Source: Treponema sp. (lineage in GTDB: Bacteria > Spirochaetota > Spirochaetia > Treponematales > Treponemataceae). From it: DNA of 41,146 bases. The position numbers and the translations under genes were made by a program. Under the pieces are notes generated by a model. It was not told where the DNA came from. It did not search any database and worked only from the letters and a program-made list of their open reading frames with translations. The stretch covers positions 1 through 41,146 of the forward strand of contig JAKSLY010000024.1 in assembly GCA_024400955.1 (NCBI GenBank), written 5' to 3'. Position 1 is the stretch's first letter. Each line of letters opens with the position of its first letter. Shown here piece by piece: positions 14,903-23,593 of the stretch.

Positions 14903-15781
14903 ATGAAGAAAAATACTTCACGCCGGGCAGCACTGCTCCATCTGTCATCCCTATCCCTCGCCACTGGAATGAAAAGCGGAACATTCAAGTCCCTTTACCG
15001 GGGCCAGGGAATTGAATTCAATGGAGTCCGCGAATACCTCCGGGGAGACGACGTAAGATCCATAGACTGGAACGTAACGGCAAGAATGGGAAAGCCCTAC
15101 GTAAAGGTTTTTGATGAAGAAAGGGACCTGGACGTTTTCATCATCGTGGACAAATCCCTTTCCATGAGGACAGGTTCCGGACGCCATTCCAGAATCGAGA
15201 CGGCATCAGACTGTGCATCCCTCATCACCATGGCCTCCCTCCACAATGCAAGTCCTGTAGGTGCCGTAATTTTTGACGGACAGATTGAATTTTCATGTTC
15301 CCCAAAAGCCGGAAAAAACCAGGCCCTTTTGCTTCTTTCCCACTTCGACAGAATCACGGATTCCGAGGCAACGGGTTCAGCCCTGGACAGCGCCCTGCGT
15401 GGTGCAGAAAAACTGCTCAAGAAGCGCACCCTTGTTTTTGTAATATCGGACTTCAGGACATCCCAGTGGCAGTCTCCCTTTGCAAGGCTGTGCCAGAAGA
15501 ACGACGTCATAGCCCTGAGAATCACTGACCCAATGGACGACAAGCTGCCGGAAGTAGGAGCGGTAACATTCCGTGACCCTGAAACAGGATGGGGATGCGT
15601 CCTTCCAACATCGGCACAAAAGCTCCAGAAAGTCTGGCGCGACGACTTTAACAAGAGGACGGAAAACTGGACAAGGGACTGCCTCCGCCACGGTGGAATT
15701 CCACTTTCCATAAGCACAAGCCAGGATCCGGTCCAGGCCCTAATAAAATTCTTCAGCAGAAAGGAGCAGTATTCAAGATGA
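14903..15781 (+). CDS. DUF58 protein of the Bat operon
   Basis: 292 residues. The DUF58 signature is clear: YRGQGIEFNGVREYLRGDD (32-50), SIDWNVTARMGKPYVKVFDEERD (53-75), then a VWA-like domain with DKSLSM at 83-88, which keeps a DxSxS metal site. No membrane helix. It lies 21 nt after moxR and overlaps the next gene by ATGA. Family role: partner of the MoxR ATPase; exact activity unknown. Confidence 0.92.
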   Translation: MKKNTSRRAALLHLSSLSLATGMKSGTFKSLYRGQGIEFNGVREYLRGDDVRSIDWNVTARMGKPYVKVFDEERDLDVFIIVDKSLSMRTGSGRHSRIETASDCASLITMASLHNASPVGAVIFDGQIEFSCSPKAGKNQALLLLSHFDRITDSEATGSALDSALRGAEKLLKKRTLVFVISDFRTSQWQSPFARLCQKNDVIALRITDPMDDKLPEVGAVTFRDPETGWGCVLPTSAQKLQKVWRDDFNKRTENWTRDCLRHGGIPLSISTSQDPVQALIKFFSRKEQYSR

Positions 15782-16812
15782 AAAAAAATCTTCTGGCTGT
15801 ACTTCTTTTTGCACTGTCACTATCTGCATTCTCACAAAGCGAATCCCCGGAAAAGGAAATGTCCATGCAGGTCATGGTTCCCCGCGACGTGTTCATCGGA
15901 GACTCCGGCCAGATTCAGTTTTCCTTCAGGAACCCTGTGGACATCTTTGCATTTGCAGACCAAAGCCTCATAAAGGATGAGACGATCCACCTGAACCTGG
16001 AACCCCAGGACTTTCTTGAAAACCCCCAGGAATGCTACCTTAAGAGCGCTGTCCTGATCCGTAACGGCGTAAACTACAACCTGTGCATAACCTTCATTCC
16101 ATGGACCACGGGAACAATAAAATTCAAGGACTTCTATCTTGAAAAAATCCTGGCCCGCGGCGGAAAACCGGAAAAGACGGCGGAAGAAAACCTGTTTCCC
16201 ATTTCCCTGGAAAGCGTGACGATTCTCTCGTTAACGGAAAAACTTAACACCACAACCTTAAGGCCGCCAAAGGAGCCGCTGATTCTTCCAAAGACGAACT
16301 ACGTTCTCCTTCTGTTCCTCTTTCTCGCAACAGGACTCATGTCCCTTCTGTTCATCGTGCTCATGAAGCTTCCGGTCATCCTGCGCTGGCTCAGGAACTT
16401 CAGGAAGAAAATCAGCTACCACAAGAATTCCATGAAGACAAGGCTTGCATTGAATTCCCTTTTGAAAAAGGAAACGGAAGACAAGATCTTTGCAGAAAAA
16501 TGGCAGCAGACCATGAGGCAGTACCTTAACTTCAGGTTTGGCACTTCCTTTGCTTCCACAACGGACAGAAAGATCCGCGACAAGATTGAAGACATTACCG
16601 GCAACCTTTGCAACGACTCCATTGATGAATGCCTTGGCAAACTTGAATCCCACTTCATCAGGACAAACTACATCCGCTTTGCCTCGGGTTCCATCGACTC
16701 CAAGCTTTTACCTGCACAAGACCACGAAGCAAAATTCCTGGACGGTGAAAAAAGCATGCTTGTTGAATCTACAGTTTCCATAGTAAATACGCTGGAAAAA
16801 GGAGTTGAATGA
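15778..16812 (+). CDS. Exported membrane protein of the Bat operon (BatD/DUF4381-like)
   Basis: 344 residues. Signal peptide 1-19, extracytoplasmic beta-rich domain to about 165, one transmembrane helix about 172-200 (NYVLLLFLFLATGLMSLLFIVLM), and a cytoplasmic helical tail with KWQQTMRQYLNFRFG. The architecture fits the small BatD/DUF4381-type component often found between DUF58 and BatA. No catalytic motif seen. The next gene's ATG follows the stop directly. Confidence 0.7.
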   Translation: MKKNLLAVLLFALSLSAFSQSESPEKEMSMQVMVPRDVFIGDSGQIQFSFRNPVDIFAFADQSLIKDETIHLNLEPQDFLENPQECYLKSAVLIRNGVNYNLCITFIPWTTGTIKFKDFYLEKILARGGKPEKTAEENLFPISLESVTILSLTEKLNTTTLRPPKEPLILPKTNYVLLLFLFLATGLMSLLFIVLMKLPVILRWLRNFRKKISYHKNSMKTRLALNSLLKKETEDKIFAEKWQQTMRQYLNFRFGTSFASTTDRKIRDKIEDITGNLCNDSIDECLGKLESHFIRTNYIRFASGSIDSKLLPAQDHEAKFLDGEKSMLVESTVSIVNTLEKGVE

Positions 16813-17814
16813 ATGTTCGAATTTGAAAACCCTTCAGCATTTCTCCTGCTGCTCCTGATTCCCATCCTGTACATCATGCGAAACCTCAGGCTCCTTTCGC
16901 GAATATCCTTTGACCTTAACCTGAGCGACTGGAACGGAACCAACTTTATATGGAACACAAAGCCCCGCAAGATCCTGTCGGGAATCACCCGCGTCCTTTG
17001 CATTTTCTTCTACATAAATCTTGTAACGGCCCTTGCAAACCCGCTGCACCACACCCAGCAGAAAATCTATTCATCCCGCGGTGCAACGATTTTCTTTGTC
17101 CTGGATGTCAGCCCTTCCATGGCAGCAAAGGACATCGGTGACATAAACAGGCTTGAATCCTCAAAAAACGCAATCCGCACCCTTGCCTCCGTAAACGATG
17201 GTGCAGACATTGGACTCATAGAAATGGCCCAGACGGCATCGGTCATAATTCCCCCAACCATGGACCGTAAGATTTTCTTCCAGCGCCTTGACTCCATCAC
17301 GGCCGGGGAACTTGGAGACGGAACAGCCATCGGCAACGGAATCAGCCTTGCAGTCTATCACCTTGAATCCATCTCTGCTGCAAAAAAATCCATAGTCCTC
17401 ATCACGGATGGAGAGAACAACGCAGGAAGCATCCATCCCTACACCGCAGCCCGCCTTGCAGGCAAAAAGGACATTTCACTTTACGTAGTAGGAATCGGAA
17501 CAAAGGGTTCAGTCCCCCTGGAATACACTGACCCTAAAACCGGAAAATTCTATTCAGGATATCTTGAATCAAACTTTGATACTTCAAGCCTTTCAAAAAC
17601 GGCGGCGGAAGGAAACGGACTTTTCTTTGAGGTTGAATCACTCCAGTCCCTTTCACAGGCACTGTCCCAAATAAACAGGAACGAAACCGTAATCCAGAGC
17701 TACCATGTAAAAAAGCAGGCCGTATGCTATTACAGGCATTTTATCATAGCAGCCATAATATGCATCATTCTTGCATGGATCATCAGAAGAATCATTCTAT
17801 TGGAGGTACTGTGA
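16813..17814 (+). CDS. batA: BatA, VWA-domain membrane protein
   Basis: 333 residues: two N-terminal helices (about 8-22 and 58-76), a VWA domain with the metal-ion site DVSPSM at 98-103 and VLITDGENN further on, and a C-terminal helix (about 308-328). The Gly/Thr loop GDGTAIGNGI supplies the second MIDAS element. Product of the Bacteroides aerotolerance type locus; in spirochaetes the role is linked to cell-envelope or stress tolerance. ATG abuts the upstream stop and the end overlaps the next GTG as GTGA. Confidence 0.9.
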   Translation: MFEFENPSAFLLLLLIPILYIMRNLRLLSRISFDLNLSDWNGTNFIWNTKPRKILSGITRVLCIFFYINLVTALANPLHHTQQKIYSSRGATIFFVLDVSPSMAAKDIGDINRLESSKNAIRTLASVNDGADIGLIEMAQTASVIIPPTMDRKIFFQRLDSITAGELGDGTAIGNGISLAVYHLESISAAKKSIVLITDGENNAGSIHPYTAARLAGKKDISLYVVGIGTKGSVPLEYTDPKTGKFYSGYLESNFDTSSLSKTAAEGNGLFFEVESLQSLSQALSQINRNETVIQSYHVKKQAVCYYRHFIIAAIICIILAWIIRRIILLEVL

Positions 17815-19412
17815 TCATCTCAATTGAACACCCGGCAACATTCTACCTGCTGATTCCACTGCTCCTTGCCGTAACCTACGTTTCCATAAAATTCATCCGC
17901 ACCCACAGGCTCCTGTCCGAAAAGAAATTCGTAATAAAAAGCGGGGCACTTGGCGGCCGTCTCGTAATCTGCTTTTTCTTCAAGACCTTTTTCCGGGTCC
18001 TGAGCGGAATGATGGTCATTGCAGCCCTCGCAGGAATTTCCTGGGGAACTGATTCCATCCCGGTTCAAAAAAACGGCCATGCAGTATCCATGGTCTTTGA
18101 CATTTCATACAGCATGGAAGCAAAGGATGCCCCAGGGGGAATCTCAAGGCTCAAGGCCAGCGCAAGTTACGCAAAGGAACTTCTTGAACACATGGAAGGG
18201 ACAAAAGTTTCCGTGGTTCTCGCAAAGGGAGACGGAGTGGTTGCAATTCCCCTTACGGAAGACCTGCAGTCAGTCAACAGCCTCATCGACTGCCTTTCAC
18301 CAAAGCTCATGACCCAAAAGGGTTCAAGCCTTGGCAATGGAATTAAGGCAGCCATTTCTTCATTCCCGGAACAGTCGGCAGAAGCTTCATGCATCCTGCT
18401 TTTTACAGACTGCGAGGAAACTGACAACACCCTTCAGTCAGCCCTTGCAGAATCCTCAAAATTCGGCATGCCCGTCATAGTCATCGGATTTGGCTCTGAA
18501 CGTGAAAGCGAAATTTTCTCCGGCGACGGTTCAGTCGTAAAGACGGCACTCCGTTCATCGGACATGGAAAAAGTCATCGCATCCCTTTCCTCAAAGAACA
18601 GCAGGTCCCAGGTGCAGTACATCGATGCATCGGAACTTGGTTCAGCATCAAGAATCCTCAAGGCCATTTCCAGCGAAACGGAAGGAACCGTAATCACATA
18701 CGAAAACCAGTCGGTAAAAAAATACCCCCTGTTCATCACCCTTGCCATCGTCTTCTACCTTGCTTCAATCGTCTTTGGGGAACTGGACATAAAGGGCGGC
18801 AAAAAGCGGATCCTCCATTCCGTTGCCCAGACATCCATGGTTCTGCTCATGTTCACATCATGTTCCCCACGGTTCAACGACGGAACAAAAATCCTCCAGG
18901 GCAAGCTTGAATGGAACAAGGAAAAATACCAGCAGGCAACGGCCTACTATCTTGAGGCTGCAGAAAATTCCGCCCTGCGCGGCGATGAATCAACCAGGCA
19001 GTATGCCGTATACAACCTTGGAACCACATATCTCCAGCAGGGAGAAACGGATGCCGCCGTAATGCGCTTCATGGAAATATATGAAAACTCCCCGGACAAA
19101 ATCCGCTTTGCCATCCTCTACAACTGCGGAATCATTGCCCACAGAAACGGAGACTACGAAAATGCCGCGGACTACTTCAGGCGCGCACTTACCATCGACG
19201 GTACAAACATAAATGCAAAAATAAACCTTGAACTTTCCCTCAGGGAAGAATCGTCCAAGGCACAGCAGGCTGAACGGGAACTGACTGCACTTTCGGAAAA
19301 CCCGGAAGAACAGGCCCTTGAAGCAGCCCTTTACTCTCTCATAAAAGAAGGCGAAACCAAACAATGGAAAAGCATGGAACAGGAATCGGAAAAATCTGCA
19401 AGGGATTACTGA
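17811..19412 (+). CDS. BatB-BatC fusion: VWA domain plus TPR domain
   Basis: 533 residues, GTG start with GGAGG 5 nt upstream. N-terminal helices (about 10-28, 55-78), VWA with DISYSM at 97-102 and LLFTDCEET, helix at about 304-325, a second hydrophobic segment ending in a lipobox-like LLMFTSC with Cys351, then at least three TPR-like repeats (about 355-480) and a charged tail. In other species BatB and BatC (TPR lipoprotein) are usually separate; the Cys351 segment looks like the former signal peptide of BatC kept at the junction. A 49-nt overlap with the next gene follows. Confidence 0.85.
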   Translation: MIISIEHPATFYLLIPLLLAVTYVSIKFIRTHRLLSEKKFVIKSGALGGRLVICFFFKTFFRVLSGMMVIAALAGISWGTDSIPVQKNGHAVSMVFDISYSMEAKDAPGGISRLKASASYAKELLEHMEGTKVSVVLAKGDGVVAIPLTEDLQSVNSLIDCLSPKLMTQKGSSLGNGIKAAISSFPEQSAEASCILLFTDCEETDNTLQSALAESSKFGMPVIVIGFGSERESEIFSGDGSVVKTALRSSDMEKVIASLSSKNSRSQVQYIDASELGSASRILKAISSETEGTVITYENQSVKKYPLFITLAIVFYLASIVFGELDIKGGKKRILHSVAQTSMVLLMFTSCSPRFNDGTKILQGKLEWNKEKYQQATAYYLEAAENSALRGDESTRQYAVYNLGTTYLQQGETDAAVMRFMEIYENSPDKIRFAILYNCGIIAHRNGDYENAADYFRRALTIDGTNINAKINLELSLREESSKAQQAERELTALSENPEEQALEAALYSLIKEGETKQWKSMEQESEKSARDY

Positions 19413-20761
19413 TTCTTTCACTCATATTTTTATCTTCTCCCCTCTACGCAAAGGCCCTGTCCTGGTCCTACATGTACAACCTCAGGTTCAGGCAGACACA
19501 GGACACCCTGTTTACGGACAACGACAATTCCTTTTCCGTTGAGATAGAAAACGTAACTCCTGACAGCGTGCAGATTTCCGTAAATTCCCTGCCGCCAAAC
19601 GTAAGCTTCATCTCCTCAAAAAAGGAAACTGTCCTCATAAAGAAGAACACGGAAGCAGGAGAAGTATACGTCACGGGAACCAGAATCATCCTGTGGATGC
19701 GCTTTACCCAGACCGGCTGGTACAAGATCCGTCCCATTGACCTTACAGTCGACGGCGGATTTTACCAGATTCCCTTTGAATCAATAGAAATTTTCGAGAA
19801 CCCGCGCTTCATCCATCCTGAACTTTCTGTCGTATACTCGACACCAGAATTCAATTCGGGAACCCCGGGCAAAACAGTCCACCAATCCGGCTGCTCGGAA
19901 AAAATCATCTTCACCGTAAAGATAAAATACGCACTTCACATAAACGACATTTACTGGAACATTCCGGAAGATTCCCTGTTCAAGCTGGTAAAGAAAATCG
20001 AACTGGAAAAGTCCGAGACGGGAACATCCTTTGCATCAAAGCCACAGAGCATTGCAGTCTTTGAATGGCAGCCCCTAAAGACCGGCAGGACAATCCTTCC
20101 GGAAATTTTCATCAGCGCAGTTTCCTACGGCGGCGTCCAGGAAGAAATCAAGGTTCCACAAAGCCTTTTCTCCATCGAATCCCGCCCTGTCACAAAGAAG
20201 GAAGAGGCAAAGACAAACCCATACGCCTACGCATTCATCGACACGGAACTTCGCAAAAACTCAGCCGACGATGTTTCCACCACTTCCCAGGATGTGCTTA
20301 ACATCATTCAGCTTAGAACAAGGGAACGCCACAGCCTTCCATTCATTTCAAATGCAGCAAGAGAACGCAAGGCCGCCGAACAGGCCCTGGGTCTTCCCGA
20401 CAACCAGAACGAGCCAAGCGCAACACTCCTGGTTCTTCTCCTGATAATTATTGCAATCATCCTGGTCCTCCTCATATTCCTTGCAATCATAGGCAGGCGA
20501 AACCTCTCCGGCATACTTACGGTCATCTTTGCCGTTGGACTTGTAACTGCCGGGATTTACATGGCACAGATAAACCAGAAGCGTGCCGTCTTCTCTGGCG
20601 GAGAAATGAGGGCCATACCGGAACAGACAATTTCATCAGGCGTAACGATCCCTGCAGGAAGCGTTGTCTTCATAATCAAGAGTGCAGGCGACTGGTCATA
20701 CATAAAATACAATGAAAGCTACGGATGGGTTCTCACCCAGAACGTATACTTGATAAGGTAG
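19364..20761 (+). CDS. BatD-like exported protein with C-terminal SH3-type domain
   Basis: 465 residues. Signal peptide about 9-29, Ig-like/BatD repeats (about 35-270), two transmembrane helices (about 352-377 and 380-402), and a C-terminal bacterial SH3-like domain (about 405-465) with the SGVTIPAGSVVFIIKSAGDWSYIKY...GWVLTQNVYLI pattern, which would lie outside the membrane and may touch peptidoglycan. Its first 16 codons overlap the previous gene in another frame; GAAGG sits about 12 nt before the ATG. Confidence 0.8.
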   Translation: MEKHGTGIGKICKGLLILSLIFLSSPLYAKALSWSYMYNLRFRQTQDTLFTDNDNSFSVEIENVTPDSVQISVNSLPPNVSFISSKKETVLIKKNTEAGEVYVTGTRIILWMRFTQTGWYKIRPIDLTVDGGFYQIPFESIEIFENPRFIHPELSVVYSTPEFNSGTPGKTVHQSGCSEKIIFTVKIKYALHINDIYWNIPEDSLFKLVKKIELEKSETGTSFASKPQSIAVFEWQPLKTGRTILPEIFISAVSYGGVQEEIKVPQSLFSIESRPVTKKEEAKTNPYAYAFIDTELRKNSADDVSTTSQDVLNIIQLRTRERHSLPFISNAARERKAAEQALGLPDNQNEPSATLLVLLLIIIAIILVLLIFLAIIGRRNLSGILTVIFAVGLVTAGIYMAQINQKRAVFSGGEMRAIPEQTISSGVTIPAGSVVFIIKSAGDWSYIKYNESYGWVLTQNVYLIR

Positions 20762-20766
20762 GGAAT

Positions 20767-21327
20767 ATGGATTTCGGTGACATTTTGAATCAGTGGGACG
20801 ATTCCCAAAAGAAAAGCAGGAACCAGAAGAAAGGCCCCCAGGTTTCCCATAAGAAGGCCAATGCCCCCACAAGGGAAGAAAAGCTTGCCATGAAGCAGGG
20901 TTATACCTACGAGCAGATCATGGAACAGGAAAGAAACCGCCGCATCAATCCCATGGACATGTGGCTCAACAGATACGGAACTGTGGACAAGGATAAGGTT
21001 CAGGAAGAAGTGGAAAAGAACGAGCGCATGAACAACCTTGAATACCTTAAGTCCCTTCCTCCCGATGCAACCATAGACCTTCACCAGCTTACCCGCGACG
21101 AAGCCTGGACCCGCCTTACGTCCTTTGTCAACGACTGCTGGAGGCGTGGATGCAGGAAAATCCTCATCGTCCACGGAAAAGGCATTCATTCCAACGGAAG
21201 CGATCCTGTCCTTGGCCCCATGGTGCGCCTCTTCATCGAGCAGGACAAGCGCCTTGGAACTTCAGGCCATCCGGACAGAAACCACGGAGGCAACGGAGCA
21301 ACCTGGGTTCTTCTCAAGAACAAATAG
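20767..21327 (+). CDS. Smr-domain protein
   Basis: 186 residues. N-terminal charged, disordered and helical segment (1-100), then a Smr domain with TIDLHQLTRDEAW and RKILIVHGKGIHSNG, ending GGNGATWVLLKNK. Smr domains act as DNA or RNA endonucleases, recently tied to ribosome-collision rescue; the DLH and HGKG active-site motifs are kept. Start at 20767 with TAGGGA upstream, 5 nt after the BatD stop. It probably just rides on the Bat operon. Confidence 0.88.
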   Translation: MDFGDILNQWDDSQKKSRNQKKGPQVSHKKANAPTREEKLAMKQGYTYEQIMEQERNRRINPMDMWLNRYGTVDKDKVQEEVEKNERMNNLEYLKSLPPDATIDLHQLTRDEAWTRLTSFVNDCWRRGCRKILIVHGKGIHSNGSDPVLGPMVRLFIEQDKRLGTSGHPDRNHGGNGATWVLLKNK

Positions 21328-21360
21328 CAGGAATCCTCTGGAAACTTCACCGGATGAAAC

Positions 21361-21389
21361 TTGCATTTTTCCCGGTCTTTTATTAAATT
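21361..21389 (+). promoter_or_regulatory. Candidate promoter of the DnaJ-domain gene
   Basis: TTGCAT at 21361-21366, 17-bp spacer, TAAATT at 21384-21389. A weak stem ACCGG/CCGGT (21349-21353 / 21372-21376) followed by TCTTTTATT could end the Bat transcript in the same place. Confidence 0.45.
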
Positions 21390-21403
21390 TAAGGGCGTAA
21401 AAC

Positions 21404-21946
21404 ATGGAAGATTTGTACAAAACCCTTGGCGTTGAAAAAACTGCCACAAAAGACGAGATAAAGAAAGCCTACAGGAACCTCGCATTCAAGTATCATCCGG
21501 ACCGCAACAACGGAGACAAGGCCTGCGAGGAAAAATTCAAGGAAATCAACAACGCCTACCAGATTCTGGGGGATGACGAAAAGCGCCGCCAGTACGACAG
21601 CTATGGATTCAACCCCAATTCAAGCCAGCAGTCTTCCTATTACCAGAGTTCAACGGGAACTTATGGCAGCTCCTATGATCCCTTCGAAGAATTCTTCAGG
21701 AACGCATACTCAAGCGGCAATTCAAACCAATACACCTACACTTATACGACACGGCAGACGGAAAATCCAAAGGGCCGTGGGGCAGTTCCATACCTCAAGA
21801 ACAGCATCATACAGATTCTTCTCAGCCTGTTCGGCATGTCCACCATCGGTCAGCTCAGCCTGATCATCTGGATAATCTGCCTTGTCTGCTTCATCAAGGG
21901 AATCAAGGGTGCATACCGCAGCCTAAAGTGGATGCTGACAAAATAA
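21404..21946 (+). CDS. Membrane-anchored J-domain protein
   Basis: 180 residues. J domain at 3-65 with the essential HPD at 31-33 and [15 protein letters not shown]; then a Ser/Tyr/Gly-rich stretch (70-125) and one or two C-terminal transmembrane helices (about 135-168, [14 protein letters not shown]). It lacks the zinc-finger and C-terminal domains of true DnaJ, so it is a specialised DnaK co-chaperone working at the membrane. Weak SD (AAGGGCG). Confidence 0.88.
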   Translation: MEDLYKTLGVEKTATKDEIKKAYRNLAFKYHPDRNNGDKACEEKFKEINNAYQILGDDEKRRQYDSYGFNPNSSQQSSYYQSSTGTYGSSYDPFEEFFRNAYSSGNSNQYTYTYTTRQTENPKGRGAVPYLKNSIIQILLSLFGMSTIGQLSLIIWIICLVCFIKGIKGAYRSLKWMLTK

Positions 21947-22000
21947 AGGGCATCCCTAAGGACTTAAGCTTCCTGAATTTCCCCAAGGCATTTAAAATAT

Positions 22001-22040
22001 CAAAGGGCCGTCCCAAAAGGAACAGCCCTCTCTTTTTTCT
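22001..22040. terminator. Terminator between dnaJ-like gene and infA
   Basis: Stem AGGGC (22004-22008) / GCCCT (22025-22029), extended by GTCC/GGAAC with a bulge, then CTCTCTTTTTT on +; on - the hairpin is followed by TTTGATATTTT. Convergent genes can share it. Confidence 0.75.
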
Positions 22041-22260
22041 AGCGTTCGCGGAAAATGATGCGACCGCGGTTAAGATCATAAGGTGAAAGTTCAACTTTTA
22101 CACTGTCACCCGGAACGATCCTGATGTAGTGCTTTCTCATTTTGCCGCTGAGGTGGCCCAGAATGATATGGCCATTCTTCAATTCAACACGGAACATTGT
22201 ATTTGGCAATGCTTCTTTTACGATACCTTCAACTTCGATAGCTTCGTCTTTGTTAGCCAC
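22039..22260 (-). CDS. infA: Translation initiation factor IF-1
   Basis: 73-residue OB-fold protein that binds the ribosomal A site during initiation. Sequence hallmarks: [39 protein letters not shown], and the end [15 protein letters not shown] start with GGAGG 5 nt upstream. In many bacteria infA sits between secY and rpmJ; here it is outside the ribosomal operon. Confidence 0.97.
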   Translation of the reverse strand: MANKDEAIEVEGIVKEALPNTMFRVELKNGHIILGHLSGKMRKHYIRIVPGDSVKVELSPYDLNRGRIIFRER

Positions 22261-22278
22261 GATTCCTCCAAAAAATGT

Positions 22279-22306
22279 TTGCCTTTATGTAAAAATATTG
22301 TATACT
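22279..22306 (+). promoter_or_regulatory. Promoter of the DksA-like gene
   Basis: TTGCCT at 22279-22284, 16-bp spacer, TATACT at 22301-22306. It abuts the -10 of the divergent infA promoter. Confidence 0.55.
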
Positions 22307-22335
22307 ATTATGACTAAAAAAAATATGGCTGTCAA
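22307..22335 (-). promoter_or_regulatory. Promoter of infA
   Basis: Minus-strand TTGACA (22330-22335), 17-bp spacer, CATAAT (22307-22312), directly next to the divergent -10 at 22301-22306. Confidence 0.65.
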
Positions 22336-22372
22336 CATAAAAAACCAAGGGCAGCCTAAAACAGGATGAAAA

Positions 22373-22729
22373 ATGAAAAAAGACTTTTTAGACAAGCAGA
22401 AGAAAAAGCTCACTGCAGAACGCAATGAAATCATTGATTCATTGATGGGTCGCAATGAACAGTATTCAAAACTTGCCGAAACAATGGAATCAGGTGACGA
22501 CGCCGACATTGCATCAGATACTATAGACAGAACCCTCCTCAATTCCCTTGGAGAAGCAGACCAGCGCCGCCTCGCAATGATCGACCGCGCAATGGACAGG
22601 ATCAGGCTCAACACCTACGGAATCTGTCTCGGATGCGGAAAGGAAATTCCGGAAGCAAGACTTGAAGCCATTCCTTACGCAGTCCTCTGCATCAACTGCC
22701 AGACAGCAGAAGAAAGGAAGAACCGCTAA
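22373..22729 (+). CDS. DksA/TraR-family transcription factor
   Basis: 118 residues. Coiled-coil with the tip motif DDADIA (DxxDxA, about residues 43-48), then a C4 zinc finger CLGC ... CINC (about 85-110). DksA-type proteins enter the RNA polymerase secondary channel and act with ppGpp to tune rRNA and amino-acid promoters. The acidic tip Asp residues are kept, so it should be active. AGGA lies about 6 nt before the ATG. Divergent from infA with overlapping promoters. Confidence 0.9.
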   Translation: MKKDFLDKQKKKLTAERNEIIDSLMGRNEQYSKLAETMESGDDADIASDTIDRTLLNSLGEADQRRLAMIDRAMDRIRLNTYGICLGCGKEIPEARLEAIPYAVLCINCQTAEERKNR

Positions 22730-22756
22730 ACCGCAGCATCGCCCGTTCACCTTGTA

Positions 22757-23593
22757 TCATATTTTCTGAAGCTTTAAACGGCCGTCTTCATAGTACATCA
22801 GTTCTGTGTAGCCGGCCTTTTTTACGTACTCAAAGGCCCTGTCAAACCAGGCATCCAGACCATCGCAGCTATGAGCATCGGAATTTATGGTCACTGGAAC
22901 GTTGTTCTCCCTAAAAAGTTCCAGCAGCTGAAGGGACGGATATGGTTCCTTCATGCCATAGCGTATGGTTCCCCCCGTGTTTATTTCTGCACAGACCCCG
23001 GAGCGGGCCGCAGCCTTTGCAAGCAAAACCAGTTCATCCCTGTACCAGCTTTCCGATTCATCAAAAAGAACTGAATGAATGTTCTGCTTCCTGACAAGAT
23101 CCGGATGGCCCAGGAAAGTAAAATCACCTTTCTCAAGCATCTCCCTTTCAAGGCAGAAGTATTCGCAGACTGCACGGCGCACGTCTCCGCCAAAATACGC
23201 ATCTATGTTTTCGCGGGTAGTCTTTGGGTTTCCGTCAGCCTCAAAAAATCCCCTGTTGCCGTATACAAAGTGCACGGAACCGATCAGGTAGTCCGGCTTG
23301 AATTCATCATAGTTGGAAAAGGAAGGGCAGCAGAATCCCGGAATGTAATCCGCCTCAAATCCTGCATAAACCTTGATGCGGTCGGCATTCTCCTGGGCGA
23401 GCCACTTTATCTCCTGGACGTACTTAAGGTGCTCCCGGGAAGCAACATGCCAGTCGCTGGAATACGGATACATGCTGTGACTGCTAAAGCCAAGGATGTC
23501 GAATTTCTTTTCAACAGCAGATTCTATCATTTCCTGTGCGGTATTCTTTCCGTCACAGAATTCACAGTGAGTATGATAATTGGTCTTGATCAT
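22757..23593 (-). CDS. PHP-family phosphatase (histidinol-phosphatase type)
   Basis: 278 residues. PHP metal site NYHTHCEFCDGKNT (His7, His9), GFSSHS, YAGFEADYI, GSVHF, FLGHPDL, and the final NSDAHSC. It matches HisJ-type histidinol phosphatases that make L-histidinol, but no other his genes are nearby. The ATG overlaps the hybrid kinase stop (ATGA), so it is expressed with a signalling system; a regulatory substrate is possible. Confidence 0.85.
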   Translation of the reverse strand: MIKTNYHTHCEFCDGKNTAQEMIESAVEKKFDILGFSSHSMYPYSSDWHVASREHLKYVQEIKWLAQENADRIKVYAGFEADYIPGFCCPSFSNYDEFKPDYLIGSVHFVYGNRGFFEADGNPKTTRENIDAYFGGDVRRAVCEYFCLEREMLEKGDFTFLGHPDLVRKQNIHSVLFDESESWYRDELVLLAKAAARSGVCAEINTGGTIRYGMKEPYPSLQLLELFRENNVPVTINSDAHSCDGLDAWFDRAFEYVKKAGYTELMYYEDGRLKLQKI

